Source: Takakia lepidozioides
Lineage: Eukaryota > Streptophyta > Takakiopsida > Takakiales > Takakiaceae
Length of the DNA stretch: 64,000 nt
NCBI GenBank assembly: GCA_030704615.1
Contig: CM060734.1
Span: 4,342,001 to 4,406,000, forward strand
Direction of reading: 5' to 3'
Below are positions 11,169-22,189 of the stretch, piece after piece. Each line of letters starts with the position of its first letter. The first letter of the stretch is position 1. A program made the position numbers and the translations under genes. The notes under the pieces are model-generated. The model saw nothing but the letters and a program-made list of their open reading frames with translations. It had not been told where the DNA came from and did no database searches.

Positions 11169-11600
11169 GGGGAGCTACGGCAGGTTTCCTGAAGACTCTA
11201 CTTTCTCACAAGCCCTATTGCATACTGTGAGATTTCACAAGAGAGAGGAGTCGTGGCAGGCTGTGCATTCTAGTTGTTTACGAGTCTTATTGCACATTCC
11301 TGTTTTTTACGAGACAGAGAGGAGCCACGGCAGGGTTGCACACTATGCTTGTTGACGAGAGAGGAGGGGTTGTTCAGGAGAGAGGGGAGCTACATCAGGT
11401 TTCCTGAAGACTCTAGATACTTTCTCACGAGCCCTATTGCACACTGTGAGGATTTCACAAGAGAGAGGAGTCGCGGCAGGTTTTGCACTCTAGTTGTTTA
11501 CGAGTCTTATTGCACATTCCTGTTTTTTAAGAGAGAGAGAGGAGCCCGGCAGGGCTGCACACTGTGGTTGTTCACGAGCCCTCTTATACAACTCTTTCTT
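11169..11600. repeat. Two-copy tandem duplication, period about 215 bp
   Basis: A block from GGGGAGCTAC at 11169 recurs at 11384, with shared landmarks GTTTCCTGAAGACTCTA, GAGAGAGGAGTCG and TTGCACATTCCTGTTTTTTA. Within each copy the short phrase AGAGAGGAG...GGCAGG recurs, so the block is itself built from smaller repeats. Function unknown. Confidence 0.8.
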
Positions 11601-11657
11601 TTTCACGAAAGAAAAGAGCCACGCCATGTTTGCACACTCTGGTTTACATGAGTACCA

Positions 11658-12107
11658 TTGCACGTTTTGCGAGATGTTCAAGAGAGAGAGAAAGCAAACC
11701 CCCCTCTTGGAGTGAACCTGATGGTCTTGGATTATCTCAACTCTATAACCTCTTCTTACTCTCTTCTTACTGTAGAAGTTGTATCGTGCACAATGCATTT
11801 GTTTCCAACAAATCCTGAGGAAGGGAAGAACCCTAAACTAGTGTTTGAATGTGAACCTTTGCCTTATTATTGCATCGATTGTCCCACATATGGTGACTTC
11901 ATTTTGTATAGAGTTCCGTTGCATGAACATCCATGGGGATTCAAGATGTTGATGTTCAGTCTGGACATGAGAGGTGCTAACTTCAAAGATTGGACTGTGT
12001 GTGTGAGAAAGGTTGGGGATGACCTACTGTCCTATGTAAGTCTAGGGGGATGGTGGTTTCTAAGTGACAACTCCGATCACATTGACATGGTGCAGCAGCT
12101 AAGCTAA
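11658..12107 (+). CDS. Unrecognised open frame, 149 codons
   Basis: The frame runs from ATG to TAA. The better-looking part starts at the internal Met in MHLFPTNPEEGKNPK (about 11790) and includes ECEPLPYYCIDCPTYGDF, HPWGFKMLMFSLDMRG and SLGGWWFLSDNSDH. Composition is protein-like (Trp, Cys and Pro in clusters), but I recognise no family. It lies in transposon-rich DNA after a tandem repeat, so a transposon accessory gene or gag is possible. No splice or promoter evidence was found. Confidence 0.25.
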   Translation: MHVLRDVQEREKANPPLGVNLMVLDYLNSITSSYSLLTVEVVSCTMHLFPTNPEEGKNPKLVFECEPLPYYCIDCPTYGDFILYRVPLHEHPWGFKMLMFSLDMRGANFKDWTVCVRKVGDDLLSYVSLGGWWFLSDNSDHIDMVQQLS

Positions 12108-12330
12108 ATTTCTTTTGTATGTGATTACAAAAATTAGGTTTTGAGTGCTATTATAATCTTGTAGGTGATTTTTCGGCATTTATCAATAATCTTATGAAGT
12201 GATGGGTCTGTTCTATTATCCTGTATAGGTTTGACATTGGCTCATGTACTAAAAAGAGTGTCACGGACCTCCAAGTGTCTGCCAAGATTGACTAAGTTTC
12301 CATAAACTTTGGCCTTTTTTGCTTGCTTGA

Positions 12331-12501
12331 ATGGGTAATAAGAAAAACCCTCATAGGAGGGATGGCCTTGTGAGACCTGGGCCTAGACAACGAGCTAAAC
12401 TAAAAGCTGCATTGCTAGCTGGAGGTGAGGGTTCTTCTGCTGCCAAAGCAGAAGATGTACGGAGAGTGGCACAGGCAAAAGAAAATCTAGGGGGAGGATA
12501 A
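12331..12501 (+). CDS. Small unrecognised open frame, 56 codons
   Basis: It begins MGNKKNPHRRDGLVRPGPRQ and ends in a Gly-rich tail before TAA. It is basic and rich in Arg and Lys. Further open frame follows at 12506-12712 (MYVRHHVL, then NVLNDWECRRMVAKMADLC), so the two may be pieces of one decayed gene. No family is recognised. Confidence 0.2.
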   Translation: MGNKKNPHRRDGLVRPGPRQRAKLKAALLAGGEGSSAAKAEDVRRVAQAKENLGGG

Positions 12502-12834
12502 AAAATTGTATGTTAGGCATCATGTACTGATATTGGTGGTCAGGCATCGGGTTAGCAATGTTTTGAATGACTGGGAGTGTAGAAGAATGGTGGCAAAGAT
12601 GGCTGACCTGTGCTATGAGCAATTGCGTGAGTGTCTCTCCCAGCAACATGTAATGGAGACTTTTCTGGGTCACGATCTTATCAAGCTGAGCCTACCTGAT
12701 TACGAGGCCTAGTTTTTGGGCAAAAAGATGTCCTCCCCCATGTCACAGACTGGAAACAAGTTTAGGGAAGTTTTCTGCCTAACTTCATTTTCATCAAACA
12801 ATTTCATGAGCAGACATGGCTTTGGACACTACAA

Positions 12835-14870
12835 CCTCTAAGTCAGATTTATCCAGCAGGGTCAAGACTTGCGGATCCAGATCCAGGTCCTTGAGGCCAA
12901 GATATAGAGTCGATTAACTTAGGATATCTGGTGTTGGACATGTGTTGCAGCTGACCCCACCATCTGACCTTGAATTCATCTCGTCGGGAGCTTAAGGACG
13001 GAATGCCAAACTCACCCCGAACAGTCACATTGGCTGTTTTGGAGCATGCTGACATACACTCCTTAAGCACCCCCACTTGAATGGATTCTAGAGACTTAGC
13101 CTGGTTGGAGTTATCAACCCATATTGCAGATCCATACTCCAAGGCAGGTTTAATAATGCGACAAAGCATGGTTTTCTTAACCTCAGAGTTGACCTTCTGC
13201 AGTGGAAAAATTTAGTAAGCCCCAGGGCTTTGCCCTTGCCAGTTTGAACTACTTTCCGGATATGTGCATCCCAATTACAATTGGAGGAAAACTCAACGCC
13301 TAGGTAAGTGTAGGAAAGGAGGACGAGGATCTCTTGGCTACCCCACTACCACTAAAGATCACTTCGTCCCTCTCCTCTGTCGTTGAATGCTACCACTGCA
13401 CATTTGCTGACGTTAGCCTCTAGCCCCCAAAGATCAAAGTATCTCTTCGCGCAATCAATCAACTCCTGGAGATTGGTTGGGGTCTCCCCTATGCCTGCAA
13501 AATCATCCGCAAATATAAGGGCTGGTATGGTGGTATCACCAACCCTTAACCCAAATCCCTCACTTTCCACATCCTCGAGGAGTTGATTGATGAAAACATT
13601 GAAGAGTAGAGGAGAGAGAGTACATCCTTGAGCTACACCTTGGTCTATATCAAAGAAGTTGAACTTCTGTCCATTAACAGTGACACAACATTTGGTGTGA
13701 GCATACAAGTTGTGGACAACTCTCTACCTCTTTCCCTTGATCCCACAAGACCAGAGGCGGAACCATAGGCCATTTCTTCACACTTTGTCATAAGCCTTTT
13801 TGACATCCAGGAAAAAAACATAAGTGGGTTTCCCTTCTTTTTTCCTTCCCTAGATAATCTGGCTTAGAGTGAAGATATGATCCACACAGCCCCTGTTCGG
13901 CGAAAGCCAGCTTGGCCTTCGTGGAAACAACCTCTAGATTCCAGATCAACCTCGAGACGAGTACTTATAACGGGTAGATGCAGACTACATTGGCTCAGTT
14001 TGGACTGCAATTTGCAGTTTTTGACTGACTACTTGTCATATTATTCTTCACCCTATACACATAAGTATACATTCATAGCAAATGGACTTAAAATGGGTTA
14101 GCCACTTTCCGTATGTACATGTGGGTACAATTATTTTGGAATTTGGATGAAATCTCATGAAGCTATGGACTTTTGTAGGGAATTCCAATGGACTGTCACA
14201 GTCCATCTAATGTCCCAAATGCCATGTGAAAAACCTATTTGTGCAAAACCAATTCATATATGGACTTTACAACTAGATACACAATGTTTGAATAGACACA
14301 AATATAAATTTGTGAACAATTCCATCCGTCCATCAAGACACTATGGACTTTTTGGTACCCAAAAAACCCCCAAAATGACGATTTGTCCATAGCATTTTGA
14401 AAAACTCATATTTGGGTGGAGATCTTTGCTAAGAATATATATATTGTTATTGTCTCTAGGAGCTTATTGTTATATGGACAAATTTCATAAACTACAAGAT
14501 AATAATAAATAGCTATTATTTCTAAATAAAGAAAAATATTTAAAAAAATATGATAAAAAATATCTCAAATATTTGGGATGAGACCATTTACTAAATAAAA
14601 TTAGTATACCATTACCTATGAAGATAAAAATATATTGAACAAATATCCTTAAATACAAATTTAATTAATTTTTTCTCATGGACTTTCAGTGGAGGGCACA
14701 TCTGCAGCTTTTGAGCCAGTGTAGTCTGCACTTACCCTAACTCTGCAAAATGTCTTGCCAACAACATTGAGGTGCATGATGCCACGGTAGTTTCCTGGAT
14801 CTTCTCTGTCACCCTTGTTGTATAGATTGACAATGACCCCCTGTCGCCAGCGAAAGGGCACGGACCTATA
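12835..14870 (-). pseudogene. LINE family R copy 2: RT domain, split by a MITE
   Basis: On the minus strand, RT begins near 14870 with WRQGVIVNLYNKGD, EDPGNYRGIMHLNVVGKTFC. It is interrupted at 14741 by a MITE and resumes at 13971 with [12 protein letters not shown], the palm motif region [26 protein letters not shown] and the catalytic FADDF. The thumb/C-terminal part follows to about 12835 ([36 protein letters not shown]). Several frameshifts and stops disable it. Removing the MITE and one copy of its target repeat restores the reading VGKTFCRVISTRLEVDL. This copy supplies the empty-site sequence for the TRIM insertion at 58163. Confidence 0.88.
13972..14737. mobile_element. AT-rich MITE (family M1, copy 1) in LINE copy 2
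   Basis: A 766-bp element with imperfect terminal inverted repeats of about 26 bp. The left end reads GGGTAGATGCAGACTACATT and the right end, reverse-complemented, GGGTAAGTGCAGACTACACT, followed on both sides by GGCTCA. The flanks carry TAAC at 13968-13971 and 14738-14741. TAA duplications are typical of PIF/Harbinger elements, so the fourth base may be chance. The inside is AT-rich, has no long frame, and repeats the phrase TATGGACT. A related element lies at 43685-44615. Confidence 0.85.
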
Positions 14871-14939
14871 ACCGCGGACCGAACAGGCAGAAGGGGGCCT
14901 ATAGCCGCGGACTTGCGCATTCGGCACATAGGGAACCAT

Positions 14940-15180
14940 ATGTGGGCGACGAGGCGAAGTGAAGAAGAGAGCTTATACTGAATGTTGCTGAATGATTGTG
15001 TTTGCAGAGACCGAATATAAAAGAATGGTTGTGGATGAATTAATAAGGATGAAGGAGAGTCAATGTGGATGGCACGCTCCGAATATGTATGAATGTAAAT
15101 GAAAAGTTGTGGATGAATATGGATGAAATATCGTGCATGAATGAGAGTGGATGAATGTTGAACGAGGATGTCATTATAAC
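14940..15180. repeat. Degenerate GTGGATGAAT-type minisatellite
   Basis: Variants of TGGATGAAT / ATGAATGT recur about every 10-25 bp. There is no coding content and no clear unit boundary. Confidence 0.5.
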
Positions 15181-16039
15181 ATTTATCTGAACCAAGCACA
15201 ACGATCAATGTCGTTTGCACAAACATCACAAATTGGAGAAAATCCCTCATAAAGCACATGATAAAATTTAATCAATGTCTGCCATTGGGGAAAGGTAGAC
15301 TGATGAAAGCAACATAGAATAAGACAACACAGCAGACGTGAGACAGATCTTTGATTCTTTGATTTTCTCCCACTAGTTACTGCAACATTCCACTGTGCAA
15401 CACGCTCCACTTTCGTTTGCCTCTTCAGTGTCGACACATTGTGAGCCATTTCAGCACCATACTTCCTGCAACACACCACATCACCACCCTAAACTGGCAC
15501 TCGATTGAAAATGCGACCTAGTTGCCTTGCCAGTGAGGTACAATCTGCTCATCTCTCCTGAGAGAGCACTGAAATTTTCAAGCTTATTCATTAGTTGTAA
15601 GCATACCCATTAGTTGTAACAAACATATTAGAAGATGAATTTGGCTACCGGTTGTGCATGAGGAGGAGTTCTAGGTCTTTCATATTGTGCACCAAAAATT
15701 TGACGAAACCACTAGGCAGCACATGTTTTGTCTTCTTGTTTGACCCATAACCAATGTTAGGCATCAGTTTGGCGCCCTTGAACATATGAGGCTGAGCATG
15801 CATGTTAACTTTGCTCATGCAGCTTTCTAGAATAATGTGAAATCCAGACTGTAATGAACAACTGCTTGGAGTACATTGTTGTCAATGCATACAAGCCATG
15901 AACTGTGCATTGACAGCCAACAAACAGGCAATCATGATTAACAATTGAGAACAAGCAAAATGTGATACCATCCTACAACTATATTACCACGAACCCACTT
16001 TCCAATGCAGCCATGGTATTATAAAGTTGCGTAGGGACA
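15181..16039. other. No gene recognised
   Basis: A minus-strand frame of 98 codons (15479-15183) contains several Cys residues (RLLCCLILCCF, ICDVCANDIDRCAW) but matches nothing I know. No transposon termini are visible. Confidence 0.35.
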
Positions 16040-16960
16040 CAAAATGTGTCACACTCGCGGCTCGCCACGTCACCACAAAAAAAAAAAAAAAATGAAGTTT
16101 GCATTTCAGTCACTACAACTATCCCCCGAACTGGGGCGCTATCATCGATAAAAACCCGAGCTCTGAGGTGCCTGTTGGGCTTCCGAGCAGGCCGACAGGC
16201 AGTTGGGAGAGACATCGTGATACTCCGCGTAGTCAGGGAGGATGTTTGAACGAGGAGGGCTGCACCACAAGTCACTCTGAAGAACAGAGACGTCGTGCAA
16301 AGGAATAGTTTACAATATCCTGCCACCCAAATTACATGTACTGCATTAGCTAATGTGAAAGACAAGGGGGGGAGGGGGCTGCAACATGGGAAGCAAACAC
16401 CAAACGAATTTACTCACATGTGAAATCGTCGTCGAGGTCCTTGTCGTCTCCCTCGTTGATATCAACATGCACTACAGCCTCCTGCTCTTTGGCGGCAGGC
16501 ATTGGCCCTTGCAACTCTTGGAGGAGGTCAATAAAAATGGCCGCATCCCCTTCCATACCCAACAAATGTCGGCCCGCTGCGTTGCAAGCATGGTACGAGG
16601 CTCCTGCAAGACACAGTTGTGTTACTAAGATGTTACAAATTGTGTATTAAGGGAAAAAAGACCACAGAAGGAGAGATGTCAAACCTGTTCCAAGAGTCAG
16701 GTCGACGATGCGCGCCCCCGGATGGGAACATGTCTCAATAATAGTTTGAAAAAAAACTGGGCTCTTCTCCTTGGCCCCTCTCTATGGTGTTCCATTCGAC
16801 TTTCTCAAACAGACATTCGAATCCACATAATTGTAGTGCATATCGTCGACCACTGAATCAAACTTCTCGTTCATGAAACAAGCTCCCCCATGAAGCCTGC
16901 ACTCCTTCACTGCAACAGGAGTCAAAGAAGGGTGCACCCTGACGAGGCAGATGGCTTCAA
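16040..16960 (-). pseudogene. DNA N4/N6-methyltransferase-like gene fragment (copy 1)
   Basis: The minus strand reads CFMNEKFDSVVDDMHYNYVD (from about 16895), then KEKSPVFFQTIIETCSHPGA and ARIVDLTLGTG. An 82-bp intron (16685-16604, GT...AG) follows. The next exon reads GASYHACNAAGRHLLGMEGD, AIFIDLLQELQG and an acidic tail, ending at a possible donor near 16420. D-x-T-x-G-x-G followed about 15 residues later by GR-x(3)-G-x-E-x-D matches the C-terminal SAM-binding part of permuted (beta-class) DNA methyltransferases. The catalytic DPPY-type motif is not seen, so activity is unlikely. A possible further exon lies at 16040-16300. A second copy with the same intron position lies at 28480-28890. 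The neighbourhood suggests a gene carried by a transposon. Confidence 0.5.
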
Positions 16961-17041
16961 AAAGGCGGGTCTGCACGGAAGCCAACACGAAGCACAAATG
17001 AGCGAATGCATACGAAATGACAAAAAAACAGTGCAACTCCA

Positions 17042-17541
17042 CCCCTTCAAAATTGAGTGCATTGACACACTCAATTCTGGAGGGGTGAACAGAAAAATGA
17101 AATGAAGCAGACAAGAGAAGAATGCTACCATTTATCGGAGTGGATGATTACCATTTGTCCCGGACAGTCCCCCTTCGTCAGGTATAAGCTGTTGACACCA
17201 TTTTTAGCATTCTTGGCTGCAAACAGGCATGTCCATACAGACACCAAAAGAGGAATCCCCACCCCCCCCCAAAAAAAAACCCGGAAGCTAATCTCAATGG
17301 AAGGACAAACAAAAAAATAGGTATCAGACCCTCTGAAACTGAGTGCATCAACACACTCAGTTCTGAAGGGTTTTGATTTGCCCAGTGGAAGTAAGCAGGC
17401 CCAGACAGGCAGCAAACATGAACTACCATCCAAAACCAGAAGCATGACTCAAGGGGGACGAACCACAGCTGCGCTTGTGGCCCTCTGAAACTGTGTGCGT
17501 CAACGCACTCAGTTTTGGAGGGCCACAAGTGGAAAAATTAA

Positions 17542-17572
<31 letters not shown>

Positions 17573-17665
17573 CTCCCTCCTTCCTGCCTAGAACTGAGTG
17601 CGTCAACGCACCCAATATCTTCACTCATAAATGAGCTCCGTAAACGCACTCAGTTTCTCGACACC
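17042..17665. repeat. Four related hairpins with GAGTGC-RTCAAC-GCACTC core
   Basis: Imperfect inverted repeats occur at 17042-17085, 17329-17370, 17474-17529 and, more decayed, 17591-17662. All share a stem around ACTGAGTG / CACTCAGT, a loop close to CATCAAC, and outer arms CCCTC / GAGGG. The third has arms of about 27 bases. The DNA between them is not repeated, so this is a scattered hairpin rather than a simple tandem array. Confidence 0.8.
17543..17569. repeat. (AAT)n microsatellite
   Basis: About nine AAT units between hairpins three and four. Confidence 0.9.
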
Positions 17666-17689
17666 AGCTGTGAAGGGTTCTCTTCAACC

Positions 17690-18340
17690 TCTTTGTGCAC
17701 AATGGATACACACAAAGAGTTCATGGTGTGGCCGGTTTCAAGAGTGAGTTACGGGGAATTGACTGGAACACTTTCAATATTGCACGTGTTGAGTTCCCGC
17801 TGGAGACATTTGATGGGGATATCTTCTTTGAGCTGCCTCCACCTGGGCGAGTTGGAGCTATTTCAAGTCTAATGCGAGGCCCATGGACACCCATGGTGTA
17901 GAACAAAACATCCAATATTCAAAATCATAATAAGCTCGTATTCAGGAGAACGGTTTGCAATGGGCACCTAAGGTGCGAGAATTTGAATTGCAGGCATTTC
18001 CTTCTCCCTGGAGTTCAGAACCAGAGCGAATGGGAGGGTGTCACGGACAACCCATTCAAGCCTGGGGAAAGACCTCCAAGCACCAACCCATTCTAAAGAT
18101 CAACATGTCCATTGAGGAGATGGCGGACATGCCTACAATCTGGCGGAGATAGTGCACAATGCATGGTTGCAGCAATCTGGAAAACGAGGAAGAGATTTGT
18201 ATGTGGCGACGGCCGATGATCTGACATGTGCTCTGCAGCAACAAACCAGATACCAAGATACTTGCGGGGTGGGATTGGTGGCACGGGTCCCGACAAGAGT
18301 AAGTTGATGTTGCGAGCTGCAAAGAGGTCGGAGGATTTCT
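17690..18340 (+). pseudogene. Unrecognised coding relic
   Basis: A frame from 17695 reads GFKSELRGIDWNTFNIARVE and FPLETFDGDIFFELPPPGRV before a stop at 17901. After frame changes, protein-like stretches continue (SEWEGVTDNPFKPGERPPST, then PRYLRGGIGGTGPDKSKLML, KRSEDFF near 18330). They end where the Copia relic begins. No family is recognised. The position suggests part of the same transposon as the methyltransferase relic, but on the opposite strand. Confidence 0.3.
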
Positions 18341-18344
18341 TTTG

Positions 18345-20260
18345 GAACATCATGAACAAAAACAATACAACTAAAGACTCGCAAATGGTCACTTGAAGGT
18401 TTCTCACCCTTCCAAACCTCTTTAGATGTTTTTTTGCAGAGATTGCCTTATTAAAAAGTCGATTACGGAGATATGCTGTAGTTGCCACTACACCGCCATC
18501 ACACCGAAGTGTTTTGATCTTTTTTCCCAGTTTGATTCTCCACCAAAGCTTTGAATGTTTTGAATCTATCGAGAATTCCAAACTTGTTTTGCATCGTGTA
18601 AAGAAATATTTTACTGGAAAAATCATCAATGAAGGTCAGAAATACTTTGCACCTCCATGAGATTCAGTTGACATATGACGGCATAAATCAATATGCACCA
18701 GCTCAAGAACCTTATTTGTTCGAGAACCTCCATCTTTTGGAAATGAGTTGCGATGGTGTTTACCATTACATATCCGTCACACAAAACTCAAGACCCGATC
18801 TCCTATAAGATCCATTCCTTCAACCAGATTGTTAGCTGATATGAATGCCAAACTTTGCATTGAGACATGTCTAAGTTTCTGATGCCTGAGGTCACTCTGC
18901 TTAAGAGTAGTATTACAATCCGCATGTAAAGCCTAGACAGCCCCAACCAGCTTGTACAATCTTGCATCTTGCACTACGTCCTCAGCTCAACCAACAATGG
19001 CTGAAAGAAACCTCAACCATAAGACCTTGTTCAGGTAGTTGACTAACTGACAATAGATTCTTTGTCAATCACATAACATGTTCAATATCTTTTGACACTC
19101 CAAATGATAATTGAAACACAACAGTATTTTTTCCATGGATATCAAGACTAATACTGTTGTCTCCAAGATACACCTTGTGTCCCACAAAGAGTTCTTTGAA
19201 GGTTGATAATGCTTCCCTTTGGAACGTCATATGTTTAGATGCTCCTAAATCAATGATTCACCACACATCTCTCCAACTCGTAGAGATTGACAAAGCTACC
19301 ACAAGAAATTCAGTTTTGTCAGCCATAATTGCCGCCGAAACTTCACTCTGTAACTTCTCATTCTTCTCATCGTCTAACTTTTTCCTTGAAGCATAATGAC
19401 CTCTTATGCCACGGGTATGCCACAAAAGAAACAAACTTTGTGTTTCTTTTTTCCCAACTTAACTTCATTCCTTCATCTTACAATTCTTGATTAAGATAGA
19501 GCCGATTGACGACATGCTTTCTTTCAAAACTGACACATAGATTGGTCTATGCTTCTCTAGCAGTTTTAGCATGTGCAACATGATGAAGTATTGAATTAGC
19601 CACATTCAACTACATAGTTCATCGAGCTAACTTATCTTTTTTCTCAAAAAGTCGTTGCTCAGGAGTGATTTCTGTGGCTATGATCTCTCCATCTTCAGGC
19701 TGTGCTAGAATTGGTGCAACCGCTTATCCTGATGCGATCTCCCACAGATCTTTCTCATGAAGAATGAACTCCATCTTAACTTTTCATATATGAAAATTGT
19801 GACCATCTAACTTCTCCACTCAGGTATGATTAGCAGAAGATGCCATGATAATAGTTTGATGCTTTGCCAAGTAGAAAACACCCTCAAACTTTCAGATCTA
19901 ACACCAAACACTCAAGCCTATAGGTTGTAAATCAAATACTCATCTCCCTCTATCTCTTAGACAAAACCTCGCTCTGATACCATGTTGGAATTCGACAGAG
20001 AATAGAGATAAAAGATGAATTGATTACTGAGAACGCTCCACCCAACCATAGGACCACAACAAGTTGTGTGTCCACCCTCCGAGCTCTCCCTATTTATACT
20101 CAAAGTCTAATCCAGAAATAGCTGAGATAACTATAGCATAACTCCAGTTATTCCCACCTGCTATTCTGGTACACTGACTTGAGTCACTAATAACAGAAAC
20201 TAACTTTAGCTAACTGAAGCTTCTTTCATTTTCTAAACATCTAAACATCAGACCGTAACA
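18345..20260 (-). pseudogene. Ty1/Copia element, 3' truncated, with one LTR
   Basis: On the minus strand, the LTR (20260-19983) is followed by a primer-binding site, then a decayed gag and protease region. An integrase core follows (VLELVHIDLC, GGAKYF, FIDDFSSKIFLY-like in shifted frames, GKKIKTLRCDGG near 18500). The last recognisable piece is GEKPSSDHLRVF near 18390. Unrelated sequence begins at about 18345, so reverse transcriptase, RNase H and the second LTR are missing. Frameshifts are numerous. Confidence 0.85.
19983..20260 (-). repeat. Copia LTR, 278 bp, with adjoining primer-binding site
   Basis: The plus strand begins TGTTGGAATTC and ends CCGTAACA, giving TG...CA ends in either reading. 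The 12 bases at 19971-19982 are the complement of TGGTATCAGAGC, the initiator tRNA-Met primer site of plant Copia elements, directly abutting the LTR. This identifies the LTR as the 5' one of the minus-strand element. Confidence 0.88.
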
Positions 20261-20924
20261 ATTTGATTCTAAGTATTTCAATCTATTTTTTCTTTCTGCT
20301 GTAATCAATTAAGAAAGTCTGATTATAGGCAACATTGTCAAAAACTGCGGAAGATGTACAGAAATATTGGAAGAGGTTAAGCGAGATCATGAGAGACTGG
20401 AAAACTCTAAAAGATTGTAAAAGACTTTGAAAAGACAATAACAGATTGAAAGCAACAGAATGAAAAATTATGAAAGACTATAGAAATTCACAGATAAAGA
20501 TTGTATGAGTTCGTTGTGAAGTTAACATACCTATATATACTCTCTAAGATAATACTATTGAATATAAATATAAAAAATAATCATCTCTACCAACTTTATT
20601 TATTAATATAAAAATATAGTTTGTAGTAGCTATGATAGTTAAGAAAACTGAATATTAATCACATACCCATAATGAATTTAAAGTAACCGACAAAATTTCA
20701 ATGGTTGCATGTCACATGTAGCATTCCTTACAAAGACTTGATAGAATATATGGGTTGTCATTATTTATTACAATTTTTTTTAAATTTAACAATAAATATC
20801 ATCATAATTGTTCTTCTGACACACCCATATCTTTATTGCAAATGAAGCTTTAGATCCATAAGACTTTAAAGCCGCTCTCAAAAACCCATAAAGCGAAAAA
20901 AAAAAAGAAAAGAAAATAGAAAGA
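20261..20924. other. AT-rich DNA, no gene seen
   Basis: No open frame of note and no element ends. Similar phrases (GGTTGTCA..ATTTATTACAATT) recur near 22145, so part of it may belong to the duplicated sequence around the hairpin satellite. Confidence 0.5.
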
Positions 20925-21570
20925 TATAAATTGTGACCCTAAGAGTCCTAAGAGGGAGAAAATAGAAAGATATAAATTATTATTTATAATCACCCTTAGG
21001 AATCCTTAGGGCGGCCTAAGAAGTCCTAAGAGGGAGGAAAATGGAAAGATATAAATTATTATTTATAATTGCCCTTAGGGCTCCTTAGGGCCACCCTAAG
21101 GATTTCTAAGAGGGGGAAAATAGAAAGATATAAATTATTATGCTTAAGGAGTCATAAGAGGGGAGACAGCCCTAAGGAATCCTAAGATGGGGAAAATGGA
21201 AAGATATGAATTATTATTTATAATCGTCTTTAGGACTCTTTAGTGCAGCTCTAAGGAGTCATAAGAGGGGAAAAATTGAAACATATATATATATTATTTT
21301 TAATTGCCCTAGAACTCCTTAGGGCGGCCCTAAGGAGTCCTAAGAGGGGGAAAATGGAAAGATGTAAATTATTATTTATAATTGTCTCTTAGGACTCCTT
21401 AGGACGGCCCTATGGATTCCTAGAGGGGGGAAATGAAAAGATGTAGATTGTTATTTATAGTCCCTCTTAGGACTCCTTAGAACGGCCCTAAGGAATTCTA
21501 TGAGGGGAAAAATGGAAAGATTTAAATTGCTATTTATAGTCGCCCTTATGACTCCTTAGAATGGCCCTAA
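20925..21570. repeat. Hairpin satellite A, first block (about 9 units)
   Basis: Units of about 78-80 bp. Each carries an inverted repeat with arms of about 20 bases around CTTAGGGCGGCCCTAAG, followed by the A-rich spacer GGGGGAAAATGGAAAGATAT and AAATTATTATTTATAAT. Both arms contain GACTCCTTAGG / CCTAAGGAGTC. Units differ by point changes and small deletions. Confidence 0.9.
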
Positions 21571-22024
21571 GGGCCAAATTCCATGTCCCGGCCGTCCCGG
21601 CCAAATTATCCACAATTAACCGATGTCGGTGGAGCAAGACCGACTGGTGGGATGGATGGTTGCTTTTATGTACATAGGGTTGGAAAGCAATCTGGGAGTA
21701 GGTCTGCCTCACTGTCCAAGGTGCTCGGACCAATTGAGCCGGTCACTTGGCAAAGGGTGGGTCCCGCAAGCAAAGACTGTGGCAAGCAATGTGCACAAAG
21801 TGACCTTCACATCAGGTAGAAGAGACGCTCGTCACCCAGTACATCAGGTCAAAAATGATTACCCATATCGGCCATGAACTATGGCGCCAAATTCCCAGGT
21901 ATTGTGCTCATCGATGTCGGTTACCGATATCGGGGCACCAGCGACATTCAACACATGGAAGCTGGGTGTCATTTTTGTCAACTAGTGCAATCTTGGCCGA
22001 TGGCCGAGACATGGAAGTTGGCCC
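21571..22024. mobile_element. MITE (family M2), 454 bp, in hairpin satellite A
   Basis: Terminal inverted repeats of about 30 bp begin GGGCCAAATTCCATGTC on the left and GGGCCAACTTCCATGTC on the right strand, each continuing with YCGGCC. TAA flanks both sides (21568-21570 and 22025-22027). Removing the element restores the satellite arm GGCCCTAAGGAGTCC. TAA duplication with GGG ends fits PIF/Harbinger (Tourist-like) MITEs. There is no coding capacity. Confidence 0.9.
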
Positions 22025-22189
22025 TAAGGAGTCCTAAGGGAAATGAAAAAACAAAAACTACTACAATAAATGTATCAACTTTGGTCATTACATTTATGAA
22101 TCACATGTATTATTTATTAGTTTGTACCAACAAAATTTGTAGGTTGTCACCATTTATTACAATTAAAACAAATTTTTGTTCTCGATAAA

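Noticed and set aside
16046-16249. Plus-strand frames opposite the methyltransferase relic
   Set aside because: They begin in an A-homopolymer and show no domain; the minus-strand reading has splice sites and motifs.
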